Positions 46,242 to 55,785 of a stretch of 64,000 bases of DNA are shown here, one piece after another; the first letter of the stretch is position 1; each line of letters begins with the position of its first letter. The position numbers and the translations under genes were made by a program. The notes under the pieces were generated by a model. The model worked only from the letters and a program-made list of their open reading frames with translations. It searched no databases and had not been told where the DNA came from. Source of the stretch: JAJXWB01 sp046349085 (GTDB taxonomy: Bacteria; Pseudomonadota; Alphaproteobacteria; Rhizobiales; Beijerinckiaceae); the NCBI GenBank assembly GCA_046349085.1, contig JAXMDA010000011.1:14880-78879 (forward strand), in the 5' to 3' direction.

Positions 46242-47516
46242 TCAGGGCCTGCGCGGGCCGGCGGCGTGCGGCGAATTCAGCGCCGTCAGCTTGATGCGCG
46301 GGAGGCGGATCGCGCCGATCGTTTTCACGATCTTCTTGACCGCGCCGTCGACCTTCGCGAGGGGCGACGGTTGGGCGCGCGTGCGGGCTTCCATCGCGCG
46401 CCGGGCGGGCGGCGGCGGCGGAGCCTTGCTCGCGTTGCGGTCCGTCGCCGGCCTGGGGTCTTGTGCGGCGGGAATTCGCTGGGCCGGGGCCGCCGACGCG
46501 GCGACCGAGGGCGCGGTCAGGGCGAGCGTCGCCTGCGCAACGGTGGGGGCGAGCGCGGTAAAGCGGGCGTCGGTGGCGGCCGGGCTCCAGAACGCCCGGT
46601 CGTCGAGCGACGCGACCTGAAGATGCGGGCTCGATTGCGGTTCGGCGACCATCCGGATCGTTTCGACGACGGGCGCCGCCGCCTTGTTTTCTGACATTCT
46701 GACGGATTCGGAGACAGCAACGGCATCCCCGCGCCTTCCCTGGCTCGCGAGAGCGCCGGCGAGGGCGGCAAGGCCGATGAGGCTTATCGCCGCCGCGACG
46801 GCGCGACGGCGGGGAGCGGGTCGCGCCGGCGTGCGGACGCACATTGACGGAAGGCGGCGGCGCGGCTCCGCCGGAAGGCGGGGCAGGGCGGGGGCGTCGG
46901 CCGTTTCGACCGGGGCTTCGATCGGCCAGAGATCATCGGCGGCGAGACGCGGCTCGCCGAACAGTTCTTCGCGCAGTCTGGTCTTCCAGACGTCCACGCC
47001 CGTCGCATGGGTGGCGAACATGCCTTCGGCGCCGTCCATCAGCCGCCAGGCCAGCCGTTCGCAGATCTCGTCCATCGACAGGCCGACGTCCAGCGGCTCG
47101 GCTCGCGGCGCCCATATGACGAAACGGGAGGCGAGCTTGATCGCGAGCCGCCAGTCGGCGGTGTCGGATGGCGTTTCCACGACGACCGGCTCGCGAACGC
47201 CGAGCATGAAGGCGCGGATCAGCTCGAAACGCTGGCCGGTGGTCAGCGCCGCCGGGCGCCTGTCATGGCCGACCGTCGCGTCCATCTCGAAGCGCAGCGG
47301 CGGCCGCTCGAACCGCCCGGCCGCAGCGCGCGGGCGCTCGTCGTAGCAGACGCGGAAGACGAGAGTGAAATCCTCGCCCGCCGCCTCGATAATCCGTTGC
47401 GGCGGCTCGGGATCGGCCGCGTCGCGGATCAGCGGCGGCAATATGTGGTCCTCGCCCGCGCGGGCGTAGACCGTCCGGCAGGCGTCGCCAAGGGAATATG
47501 GGCCTAACGCCGACAT
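46242..47516 (-). CDS. Hypothetical single-pass membrane protein
   Basis: A 424-residue protein in three parts. Residues 1-200 look like a soluble domain with many conserved-looking charged and aromatic residues (PLRFEMDATVGHDRRPAALTTGQRFELIRAF, SRFVIWAPRAEPLDVGLSMD). A single hydrophobic segment lies in the middle (RRAVAAAISLIGLAALAGALAS). The C-terminal 150 residues are low-complexity Ala/Pro/Thr with a basic end (AKVDGAVKKIVKTIGAIRLPRIK). I do not recognise the N-terminal domain. The ATG at 47516 is preferred over one at 47552. It is divergent from the HerA-like ATPase gene, which may be only chance. Confidence 0.65.
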   Translation of the reverse strand: MSALGPYSLGDACRTVYARAGEDHILPPLIRDAADPEPPQRIIEAAGEDFTLVFRVCYDERPRAAAGRFERPPLRFEMDATVGHDRRPAALTTGQRFELIRAFMLGVREPVVVETPSDTADWRLAIKLASRFVIWAPRAEPLDVGLSMDEICERLAWRLMDGAEGMFATHATGVDVWKTRLREELFGEPRLAADDLWPIEAPVETADAPALPRLPAEPRRRLPSMCVRTPARPAPRRRAVAAAISLIGLAALAGALASQGRRGDAVAVSESVRMSENKAAAPVVETIRMVAEPQSSPHLQVASLDDRAFWSPAATDARFTALAPTVAQATLALTAPSVAASAAPAQRIPAAQDPRPATDRNASKAPPPPPARRAMEARTRAQPSPLAKVDGAVKKIVKTIGAIRLPRIKLTALNSPHAAGPRRP

Positions 47517-47831
47517 GGCCTCACGCTTTCCGGCCGGAACTGACGATCGCATGCCCGCGAGTCCTCCTCTGAGGCCCGGCCGTCGCCCTCACGCCAAAGG
47601 TAGGCGTCTGGCGCCTGAGCAAAAGCCTTGCGACGTCCCGCCGCCTGTGGATTTGGGGGAAAAGTCCGGGGGAAATGCGCTTTTTCGGTGGCCGGGCCCC
47701 CTGCAGGCGGCCCGGCCACGATTTGCTAACCCTGCCCGTGGGAAGGCTCACATATGAACATTCGCGCGCGGGAATCTTACCCGCGGTTAACGATTGTCCT
47801 CGAAACTGGAAGGCTCCAATGGGGCGTTTCC
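47517..47831. other. 315-nt divergent intergenic region with a long GC hairpin
   Basis: No gene is supported here. The main feature is an 11-bp perfect inverted repeat, GTGGCCGGGCC (47688-47698) with GGCCCGGCCAC (47709-47719), around a loop that contains the palindrome CCTGCAGG. It has no T-run on either side, so it is not a standard terminator. The stretch after 47754 is formally open in the HerA frame, but its third-codon-position GC is much lower than in the gene, which suggests it is untranslated. Confidence 0.55.
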
Positions 47832-49634
47832 ATGCTTGAACACGAGACGTTGTCGAATGGAGCCGCGCGGCCTGACGCGGATCGGCGCGATCCCGGGCAG
47901 GGGCGCGAGCGCAAGTCCGGCGTCGTCGTCGCCGTCAACGGTTCGCGCGCGACCGTGGCGGCCCGCATGGCCGACCTGATCTCGGACGCCGAGCAGTTCT
48001 GGTCGGTCGGCGAGCTGGTCTCGATCTACGCCAAGAATTCCCGCGTCGTCTGCCTCGTGCAGGAAATGGTCGCGCAGGACCGCATCTGGGATCCCGCCTC
48101 CAATCATTACGTCCACGCCAATGTCGAACTCCTCGGCGAAGTGACCGATGTCGACGGGCGTCCGACGTTCCGGCGCGGCGTCGCGAGCTATCCCTCGCTC
48201 GGATCGGCGGTCAACCGCATCCGCCAGTCCGACCTCGCCGCAATCTACGACCTTGGCGATCGCAAGGCCTCGGTCATCGGCAATCTCGTGCAGGCCCAGA
48301 TTCCGGCCGCCGTCGATATCGACGCCATGCTGCGCCGCCACTTCGCCATTGTCGGCACGACCGGCGTCGGCAAGTCGACGAGCGTCGGCATCCTGCTGCG
48401 CGCGGCAATCGCGGAGCGGCCGAAGATGCGGATCGTCATCCTCGATCCGCATAACGAATATTCCAGCGTGTTCCGCAAGGAATCGGCCACGGTCGAGGCC
48501 AGCCGGTTCGAACTGCCGTTCTGGCTGTTCCAGTTCGAGGAATTTCTCGAGGTGGTCTATCGCGGCACCCCGGCGCCGCTGGAGGAATCCGATTTCCTCC
48601 GCGAGGCCATCGCCGACGCGCGCGAGCAATTTTCGGGCGTCGAGCGCTCCTCGACACTGGCGAAATGGAACAATCGCTCGGAAGAGGGCTGCGCCGAGGC
48701 GCCGCGTCCCTACCGGATGGCGGATGTCGTTACCCAGATCGACGCCGAGATCGGGCGTCTCGAGCCGCGCTACTCGCGCATATCGCTGCGCAACCTGAAG
48801 CATCGCCTCGAAACGCTCGCCAACGACCAGAACTTCCGCTTCATGTTCGGCAAGGCGGCGGTCGACGCGCGCATGGACTTCGTCACGCGCAGCCTGTTCC
48901 GCCTGCACGACACGGCGCGGCCGGTGACGATCCTGCGCATGGCCGGCATTCCCGCCGATGTGGTGAATGCATCGGTCTCCGTGCTCTCGCGGCTTGCCTT
49001 CGACCTCTGCGTCATCAATCGCGGCCGGCAGGAAGTGCTCGTCCTCTGCGAGGAAGCGCATCGCTACGTGCCGGCGGACCATGCGCTCGGCTTCCATCCG
49101 ACGCGGCGCTCCATCGCCCGCATCGCCAAGGAAGGCCGCAAGTACGGATGTTATCTCGGCATCGTCACGCAGCGCCCGGCGGAGCTCGACCCGACAATCC
49201 TGTCGCAATGCTCGACTGTTTTCGCGATGCGCCTGTCGAATGCCGCCGACCAGCAGATCATGCGTTCCGCGATCCCCGACAATGCCGCGGGGGCGCTGGA
49301 ATTCATCTCCGCCCTCAACAATCGCGAAGCCATCGCCTTCGGCGAGGCGGTCGCCACGGCCATGCGCATGGTCTTTGCGCTGCAGGACGAGACGCAATTG
49401 CCGCGCATGTCGACCGACTGGGAGGAGCAGCACGCCGCGCAGGAAGAGCCGAACGAGGCGCGGCCGGCCGCCGCCCGGACCGAAGCCAAACCGGACTTCA
49501 AGGCCAGCCCGATGTCGCGTTTCCATGAGCCTATTTCGGCGCCGACATTGGGAGGCTGGCGCAGCGACCAGCGCGTCGGCGAGGCCGTGCCCGCGACGCG
49601 CGACTGGCCCTCGAGCGAGCGCATGAGGCGCTGA
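47832..49634 (+). CDS. HerA-like DUF87 family ATPase
   Basis: A 600-residue hexameric-type P-loop ATPase of the HerA/FtsK group. It begins with a HAS-barrel-like domain (GVVVAVNGSRATVAARMADL), then Walker A FAIVGTTGVGKSTSVGILL near residue 175, Walker B in LVLCEEAHRYVPA and the C-terminal RSAIPDNAAGALEF and ALNNREAIAFGEAV segments. The last 80 residues are a charged, less conserved tail. No NurA nuclease or other partner lies beside it, so this is the stand-alone alphaproteobacterial type, whose task (DNA or protein translocation) is unproven. The ATG at 47832 is preferred; an ATG at 47754 with GGAAGG upstream is the alternative. Confidence 0.85.
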   Translation: MLEHETLSNGAARPDADRRDPGQGRERKSGVVVAVNGSRATVAARMADLISDAEQFWSVGELVSIYAKNSRVVCLVQEMVAQDRIWDPASNHYVHANVELLGEVTDVDGRPTFRRGVASYPSLGSAVNRIRQSDLAAIYDLGDRKASVIGNLVQAQIPAAVDIDAMLRRHFAIVGTTGVGKSTSVGILLRAAIAERPKMRIVILDPHNEYSSVFRKESATVEASRFELPFWLFQFEEFLEVVYRGTPAPLEESDFLREAIADAREQFSGVERSSTLAKWNNRSEEGCAEAPRPYRMADVVTQIDAEIGRLEPRYSRISLRNLKHRLETLANDQNFRFMFGKAAVDARMDFVTRSLFRLHDTARPVTILRMAGIPADVVNASVSVLSRLAFDLCVINRGRQEVLVLCEEAHRYVPADHALGFHPTRRSIARIAKEGRKYGCYLGIVTQRPAELDPTILSQCSTVFAMRLSNAADQQIMRSAIPDNAAGALEFISALNNREAIAFGEAVATAMRMVFALQDETQLPRMSTDWEEQHAAQEEPNEARPAAARTEAKPDFKASPMSRFHEPISAPTLGGWRSDQRVGEAVPATRDWPSSERMRR

Positions 49635-49656
49635 CCGCAAGCCGCGTTTTTTGAAG

Positions 49657-49689
49657 ACCCGCCCCGCGCTCCCGCCGGGCGGGTTTTTT
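49657..49689 (+). terminator. Rho-independent terminator after the HerA-like gene
   Basis: ACCCGCC (49657-49663) pairs with GGCGGGT (49678-49684) over a 14-nt loop, followed by six T. Confidence 0.82.
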
Positions 49690-49715
49690 CTTTTGAATCG
49701 GCTAGGTTCTTGCCG

Positions 49716-50483
49716 ATGGCGCAAACCGACTTCCTGAAAGAGGCCGCAAGCCTGACGCCCGCCGAACGCCGCAGCCTCATGCTGGAAGGGGCGCGTCAGG
49801 CGCTCGGCGGCCCGGCCTATTTCGTCGCGATCGCGCTCATCGGCGTCGGCGGGCTGGCCAAGGCGGCGGGCTTTCCGCCGGCGGCCGCGTTCCTCTCGAC
49901 GCTGCTGATCTGGGCGGGGCCGGCGCAGGTGCTGTTCTTCGGGGCGATTGCCGCCAAGACGGCGCTGCCGGCGGTGGCGGTGTCGATCACGCTCTCCTCC
50001 ATCCGCCTGATGCCGATGGTGCTCTCCATCCTGCCCATGCTGCGCGCGCCGGGCGTCAGCCGGCGCTCGCTGTTCTTCGCCACGCATTTCATCGCGGTGA
50101 CGGTCTGGGCGGAATCCCTGCGCCGCCTGCCGGAGATCGAGCGCGAGAAGCGCCTGCCGTTCTTCTTCGGCTTCGCCTTCGCCTGCATCGGCATGACGGC
50201 CATCTTCACCCAGGCCGGCTATTACCTGACCGAGGCGTTGCCGACGCCGCTGGCGGTCGGCGTGCTGTTCCTGACGCCGGTCTACTTCCTCGCGACGCTG
50301 GTGCGCGCGGCGCGTATGCCGGTCGACTGGTTCTCCATGATCTTCGGGCTGGCGCTCGCGCCGGTGACGCAGGCCTGGGTCGGCGGCGGATTCGACCTGC
50401 TGGCGCTGGGCCTCGTCGGCGGGACGGGCGCCTACGTCTGCGGCCGCTTCGTCACCGCCCGCCGCGCGGAGCAGGCGCCATGA
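49716..50483 (+). CDS. azlC: AzlC family branched-chain amino acid exporter, large subunit
   Basis: A 255-residue inner-membrane protein with six to seven hydrophobic segments (GARQALGGPAYFVAIALIGVGGLA, AAAFLSTLLIWAGPAQVLFFGAI, SLFFATHFIAVTVWAES). AzlC pairs with the small AzlD protein to export branched-chain amino acids or their analogues. The A-G-P-A-Q segment in the third helix is the family signature. The ATG at 49716 follows a modest AGG; a TTG two codons earlier is an alternative. It overlaps azlD by 4 nt. Confidence 0.9.
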   Translation: MAQTDFLKEAASLTPAERRSLMLEGARQALGGPAYFVAIALIGVGGLAKAAGFPPAAAFLSTLLIWAGPAQVLFFGAIAAKTALPAVAVSITLSSIRLMPMVLSILPMLRAPGVSRRSLFFATHFIAVTVWAESLRRLPEIEREKRLPFFFGFAFACIGMTAIFTQAGYYLTEALPTPLAVGVLFLTPVYFLATLVRAARMPVDWFSMIFGLALAPVTQAWVGGGFDLLALGLVGGTGAYVCGRFVTARRAEQAP

Positions 50484-50836
50484 GCCTCTCCGTTCACGAC
50501 GGCGGGCTTACCCCCTACATCATCCTGATCGTCTTCGGCTTCCTGCCGAGCGAGGTCTGGCGCTGGCTTTCGTTCTTTATCGCGCGCGGCGTCAACGAGG
50601 GGTCCGAGCTCTTCGTCTTCGCCCGAACTGTCTCCTCCGTCCTGCTCGTCGGCGTCGTCGGCAAGCTGATCTTCTCGCCGGTCGGCGCGCTGGCGTCCGT
50701 GCCGCTGGCCGCGCGCCTCGGCGCGATCGCGGTCGGTTTCGGCGTCTTCCTGCTGTTTCGCCGCTCCGTGCTCGCCGCCGTTCTCGGCGGCGAGGCGGCG
50801 ATCATCGCGGCGGGGTGGTGGTTCGTCGCGAGATAG
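50480..50836 (+). CDS. azlD: AzlD family branched-chain amino acid exporter, small subunit
   Basis: A 118-residue membrane protein with four hydrophobic segments (YIILIVFGFLPSEVWRWLSFFIA, SSVLLVGVVGKLIFSP, RLGAIAVGFGVFLLFRRS, VLGGEAAIIAAGWWFVA). AzlD is the required small partner of AzlC. Its ATG overlaps the azlC stop codon (ATGA), so expression is coupled. Confidence 0.88.
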   Translation: MSLSVHDGGLTPYIILIVFGFLPSEVWRWLSFFIARGVNEGSELFVFARTVSSVLLVGVVGKLIFSPVGALASVPLAARLGAIAVGFGVFLLFRRSVLAAVLGGEAAIIAAGWWFVAR

Positions 50837-50870
50837 GCGGCGCTCTCGAGAGCATCGCGCCGCGCGCCGC

Positions 50871-51290
50871 CTAGCCCAGCGCCGCCTTGATCTTCTCGGC
50901 GTTCGCGGCGATCGCGGCCATGTCGCCCATGTGGCCGGGCGGCCGCAGCGCCACGCCTGCCCAGCGCGGCAGGATGTGGAAGTGGATGTGGAAGACCACT
51001 TGTCCGCCAGCGGCTTCGTTGAACTGCTGGATCGAGACGCCTTCCGCGGCCATGCCCTTCACCGCCGCCCTGGCGACCGTCTGCACCCGCTGGATCACCG
51101 CCGAAAGCGCCTCCGGCTCGATGTCCATGAGGTTGCGGGCGGGCGACTTGGGGATGACGAGCACATGGCCGTCGGCGCGCGGCATGATGTCCATGAAGGC
51201 AAGCGCCACCTCGTCTTCGTACACCTTGGTGCAGGGCATCTCGCCGCGCAGGATTTTGGCGAAGACGTTGTTGGGATCGTAGGCGGACAT
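50871..51290 (-). CDS. HIT family protein
   Basis: A 139-residue nucleotide hydrolase/transferase with the histidine triad in VVFHIHFHILPRW near residue 100. The N-terminal half has NVFAKILRGEMPCTKVYEDEVALAFMDIMPRADGHVLVIPK, the standard HINT-like pattern. The middle His is the nucleophile that attacks phosphoramidates or dinucleotides; the real substrate is unknown. The ATG at 51290 has AGAGG upstream. It converges with azlD. Confidence 0.93.
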   Translation of the reverse strand: MSAYDPNNVFAKILRGEMPCTKVYEDEVALAFMDIMPRADGHVLVIPKSPARNLMDIEPEALSAVIQRVQTVARAAVKGMAAEGVSIQQFNEAAGGQVVFHIHFHILPRWAGVALRPPGHMGDMAAIAANAEKIKAALG

Positions 51291-51420
51291 CGGAACCTCT
51301 GGGTTGGCGGGAATTTCACTTGCGCCCGCCGATGCGGTCAAGCCGCGTTCAGGCGCAATTCATGCGGGCTGGGGGAAGATCGCGCAACTTGGCGCTCGCC
51401 AAGCAAAAGAGGGTGAGACG

Positions 51421-51672
51421 ATGATCAAAGCAGTTTTCGCCGCGGTCGTTCTGGCCGGTTCGGCAATCGGCGCAATGTCGCAAGCTTCCGCCATGCCGAT
51501 GGCGGGCAACCCCGGCGCTAGCGCCGCGCAGGTCGATTTCGTGCGCCTCGGCTGCGGCCCGGGCTGGCGCCCCAATCGCTTCGGACGCTGCGTCCCGGGC
51601 GCGCGCCCGCACTACGTGCGCCCGCGCTACGTGCGGCCGTATCGCCCCATGCACCCGCCGCATCGCTGGTGA
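51421..51672 (+). CDS. Small secreted GCG_CRPN-type protein
   Basis: An 83-residue exported protein. The signal peptide (MIKAVFAAVVLAGSAIGAMS) is followed by a short linker and the motif GCGPGWRPNRFGRCVPG, which carries the GCG...C-R-P/V-N spacing typical of this Hyphomicrobiales family, and an Arg/Tyr/Pro-rich tail with the repeat HYVRPRYVRPYRP. The Cys residues probably form disulfides in the periplasm. Function unknown. GAGGG lies upstream of the ATG. It is divergent from the HIT gene. Confidence 0.82.
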   Translation: MIKAVFAAVVLAGSAIGAMSQASAMPMAGNPGASAAQVDFVRLGCGPGWRPNRFGRCVPGARPHYVRPRYVRPYRPMHPPHRW

Positions 51673-51680
51673 TTTTTCGG

Positions 51681-51702
51681 GACGGCCGGGCGACCGGCCG
51701 TC
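51681..51702. terminator. Hairpin between convergent GCG_CRPN-type and FemAB-like genes
   Basis: A perfect 9-bp stem GACGGCCGG/CCGGCCGTC around a 4-nt loop ends directly at the stop codon of the FemAB-like gene. No T-run follows, so terminator function is uncertain. Confidence 0.5.
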
Positions 51703-52983
<1,281 letters not shown>

Positions 52984-53049
52984 GGGCCAATTTCGGCTGA
53001 CGGGAGGTCTTTGCCAAGATAGGCGCCGGGCGCGGCGGCGCAACGCCGG

Positions 53050-53811
53050 TCAGGGCGCGAAGCCCTCGAAGACCATCTGGTCCGCCCATTGCGCCGCCAG
53101 CGCCCGCTGCTCCGGCGTGCGAACGGTCCAGCACATGACCGGCATCCCGAGACCGACGCGGCAGAGGTGGGGCGTGGGATGCGGCAGGTCGCGGACGCTC
53201 CAGGACAAGAAATCCGGCCGGCTGCGGTCGAAATGCAGGAAGTTCGCGAGCTCGACCTGCCTGGCCGGCGGCAACTTCGCCCATTCGCCGTGTGTATAGT
53301 TCGCCTCCGCGACGACGCCGAGCGGCGTTGCGGCCAAGCCGAGCGGCGTCCTGTTTTCACGCAGAAAGGCGATCACGTCCGGGTCGAAACTCTTGATGGC
53401 GACGGGCGCGGCGCTTGCGGCGACGACCTCGGCGGCGCGGTGGGCGAGCCGCATGTCGCCGTCGAAGGCGCTCTTGATCTCGACGACGAGGGGAACGCGG
53501 CCGTCGATCAGCGCGAGGAAATCGGGGAGGGCGGGAATGCGGTCGGTCGAGCCGGTCAGCGCGATTGCGGCGAGTTCCGCGGCGGTTCGGTCCCGCAACG
53601 CGCCGGTCTCGCCGGTGAGGCGATCCAGCCGGAAATCGTGGAAGACCATCGCTTCGCCGTCGGCCGAGAGCTGGACGTCGCATTCGATGGCGAAGCCGCC
53701 TTGCGCTGCCGCGCGGGCGGCGGAGCGAGAATTTTCGATGCGGCCTTCGGCTCGGTCGTGCAGGCCGCGATGGGCGATCGGGCGCGCGGTCAGCCAGGAG
53801 GGCGCTGTCAC
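53050..53811 (-). CDS. Glycerophosphodiester phosphodiesterase
   Basis: A 253-residue enzyme that splits glycerophosphodiesters to glycerol 3-phosphate and an alcohol. The GDPD motifs are IAHRGLHDRAEGRIENS with the catalytic His and the metal-binding Glu, then ECDVQLSADGEAMVFHDFRLDRLT with the second His. Later, VVEIKS and AIKSFDPDVI complete the TIM-barrel site. No signal peptide, so cytoplasmic. The GTG at 53811 overlaps the stop codon of the RidA gene (GTGA), which marks coupling. Confidence 0.92.
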   Translation of the reverse strand: MTAPSWLTARPIAHRGLHDRAEGRIENSRSAARAAAQGGFAIECDVQLSADGEAMVFHDFRLDRLTGETGALRDRTAAELAAIALTGSTDRIPALPDFLALIDGRVPLVVEIKSAFDGDMRLAHRAAEVVAASAAPVAIKSFDPDVIAFLRENRTPLGLAATPLGVVAEANYTHGEWAKLPPARQVELANFLHFDRSRPDFLSWSVRDLPHPTPHLCRVGLGMPVMCWTVRTPEQRALAAQWADQMVFEGFAP

Positions 53812-54296
53812 AGGGCGGCCTCGAACATGGCCTCGACCTCGACAGCGGCATCGAGCGGGAGCTGCGCGACGCCGATGGTCGAGCGAGCGTGACGGCCGCG
53901 GTCGCCGAACACCTCGACCATGAGATCCGAGGCGCCGTTCATCACCTGCGGCAGTTCCTTGAAATCGCTGGCGCAATTGACGAAGCCGCCGAGTCTCAGG
54001 CAGCGGCCGACCGGATCGAGGCTGCCGAGATGAGCGCGCACCTGCGCGAGAATGTTGAGGCCGCAGGCGCGGGCGGCGGCGCGACCGTCGTCGGAGGACA
54101 CGCCGGCGCCGAGCTTGCCGATGTGGCGCGGGTCGATCTTGCCGTCAGGGCCGAACGGCAATTGCCCGGAGACGACCAGCAGACCGCCCATCTTGGACAC
54201 GGCGACATAGTTTGCGACGGGGGCGGCGGCGGGCGGCAGTTTCAGGCGGAGCGCGCCGAGCCTCTGTTCCGGGCATTGCTGCAGGCTGTCGATCAT
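53808..54296 (-). CDS. RidA family protein (long subgroup)
   Basis: A 162-residue member of the RidA/YjgF family, which deaminates reactive enamine/imine intermediates. Motifs are VANYVAVSKMGGLLVVSGQLPF, AARACGLNILAQVRAHLGSL, NCASDFKELPQVMNGASDLMVEVFGD and RSTIGVAQLPLDAAVEVEAMFEA, where the Arg of the R-S/T pair binds the carboxylate. It belongs to the longer subgroup (about 150-160 residues) rather than the classical 128-residue RidA, so its substrate may differ. AGGGGAAAG precedes the ATG at 54296. It is divergent from eipB. Confidence 0.87.
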   Translation of the reverse strand: MIDSLQQCPEQRLGALRLKLPPAAAPVANYVAVSKMGGLLVVSGQLPFGPDGKIDPRHIGKLGAGVSSDDGRAAARACGLNILAQVRAHLGSLDPVGRCLRLGGFVNCASDFKELPQVMNGASDLMVEVFGDRGRHARSTIGVAQLPLDAAVEVEAMFEAAL

Positions 54297-54396
54297 GGCT
54301 TTCCCCTTTGCTTGCGCGCGGCGCTCGACCGACTCGCCGCAAACTCGTATTTTCGCCACGAGCGTAATGCAAACGCTGCGGCCGGGAGGTCAATCG

Positions 54397-55233
54397 ATGC
54401 CGAAATTCGCAGCTTTCGCATGGGCGCTTGTCATGCCGGTCGCCGCTTGCCTGGGAGCTGGCGCCTACGCCGCTGGCCCGGTCGCCCCGACGCTCGCCTC
54501 GCATCGCGCGGTTTACGAACTGACGCTTTTTTCCGCCAAGGGGGACAAGGGGCCGAATACGGCGCGCGGACGCATCGCCTTCGATTTCTCCGGCAACGCC
54601 TGCGACGGATACACCCAGAATTTCCGGCAGATGACCGAATTGCTGCCGCCGGAAGGGCCGGCGCGCCTGTCCGACATGCGCTCGGCCACCTACGAGGACG
54701 CCTCCGCGAAGACCTTCCGCTTCAAGGTGGAATCGAAGGTCGACAACAAGGGCGTCGAGGAGATCGACGGCGCGGCGTCCAAATCGGGCGATGGCGCGCT
54801 GTCCGTGCGCCTGATGCGCCCGCAGCCGAGCCGGCTCGATCTCGATCAGGACGTCGTCTTTCCGACCGAGCATATCGTTCGGATCATCGAGGCGGCGAAG
54901 GCAGGCGAAAAGACGCTCTCGCTCAAGGCCTTCGACGGGTCGGACACGGGCCGCAAAGTGTTCCAGACGCTGACCGTGATCGGGAAGGAAACGGCCGCGC
55001 CGCCGCCCGAAAAGGCGGCCCAGGCCGCGCAGCTCAAGGGCGTGAAGCGCTGGCCGGTGACGATCTCCTATTTCGAGGAGGACAAGAAGGACAATGCGCC
55101 GAACTACGTCCTGTCCTTCGATCTCTACGAGAACGGCGTATCCCGCGCGCTCAAGCTCGATTACGGCGACTTCGTCCTGGCCGGCGAGATGAAGCAGTTG
55201 GAATTCCTGCCGAACAAGCCCTGCAAGAAGTAG
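54397..55233 (+). CDS. EipB family envelope integrity protein (DUF1849)
   Basis: A 278-residue periplasmic protein. The Sec signal (FAWALVMPVAACLGAGAYA) precedes TLASHRAVYELTLFSAKG, the opening strand of the EipB beta-spiral. The two conserved Cys that form the disulfide are in NACDGYTQNF and in the last residues, NKPCKK. In Brucella, EipB supports envelope integrity and resistance to cell-wall stress; the same role is likely here. GGGAGG lies before the ATG at 54397. Confidence 0.92.
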   Translation: MPKFAAFAWALVMPVAACLGAGAYAAGPVAPTLASHRAVYELTLFSAKGDKGPNTARGRIAFDFSGNACDGYTQNFRQMTELLPPEGPARLSDMRSATYEDASAKTFRFKVESKVDNKGVEEIDGAASKSGDGALSVRLMRPQPSRLDLDQDVVFPTEHIVRIIEAAKAGEKTLSLKAFDGSDTGRKVFQTLTVIGKETAAPPPEKAAQAAQLKGVKRWPVTISYFEEDKKDNAPNYVLSFDLYENGVSRALKLDYGDFVLAGEMKQLEFLPNKPCKK

Positions 55234-55263
55234 CGGCGAAAGCCTTCAGGACAATTCTCGCCG

Positions 55264-55343
55264 CCATTGCGAGAAGCGCAGGCGAAATCGCCAAATCGGC
55301 GCGCTTCGCGGACCTCCCGGCTCGCAGTGACGGCGTTGTTTCC
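55264..55343. repeat. Dispersed palindromic repeat, copy 2 (family A)
   Basis: CATTGCGAG at the left end is mirrored by CTCGCAGTG, and the right 23 nt (55321-55343) are the complement of the copy at 24018-24040 with one mismatch. The body contains GGCGAAATCGCC and GCGCTTCGC palindromes. It lies between the convergent eipB and PilZ genes. Confidence 0.72.
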
Positions 55344-55360
55344 GCCCAATGAGGAAGACT

Positions 55361-55708
55361 TTAGTCCGCGCGGCCGGCGATCTTGCGCAACTCGCCCAGC
55401 GAGAGCTTTTGCACGCCTGCTTCGGGCGCGCGCCTTGCCGGGACGTTGGCGTCGTCCGCCATCAGAAAGCGCGCGCCGGCCTCCCCGCCGCGCTGCCACA
55501 CGACTTCAGCCTCCGCGTCGGCGCGGTCAAGGTCGACGAAGCACAATGTGAAGCGCCTCGGGAGCTCGGCGTGTTCGGGCTTCTCGATGCGACAGCCGGA
55601 AAAAGAGAGGTCGCGCACCGTGACCTCGAGCGTCCGGCCGGCGGACGTATTGATCCGGGCGCGCAACTCTACCGCCTCGCGTCTTCCGAACCGACGTTCC
55701 TGTTCCAT
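55361..55708 (-). CDS. PilZ domain protein
   Basis: A 115-residue single PilZ-domain protein, a likely c-di-GMP receptor. The N-terminal RRFGRREAVELRARI gives the R-x-x-x-R part, and VRDLSFSGCRIE corresponds to the D/N-x-S-x-x-G part of the c-di-GMP motif. The ATG at 55708 is preferred over 55735 because the added codons have AT-rich third positions unlike the gene. The diguanylate cyclase gene pleD lies 2.2 kb away. Confidence 0.82.
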   Translation of the reverse strand: MEQERRFGRREAVELRARINTSAGRTLEVTVRDLSFSGCRIEKPEHAELPRRFTLCFVDLDRADAEAEVVWQRGGEAGARFLMADDANVPARRAPEAGVQKLSLGELRKIAGRAD

Positions 55709-55785
55709 AAGCCTACGTCGAGCGCTGGATCCCATTCGAAGCCTAGCATCAGGCCGTTAAGCCTTGCTTAAGCATGGCCGTGCGC

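Noticed and set aside
47832..49634. HerA-like gene as part of a phage defence system
   Set aside because: No nuclease, Sir2, DUF4297 or other effector gene is adjacent, and the surroundings are housekeeping genes with normal composition.
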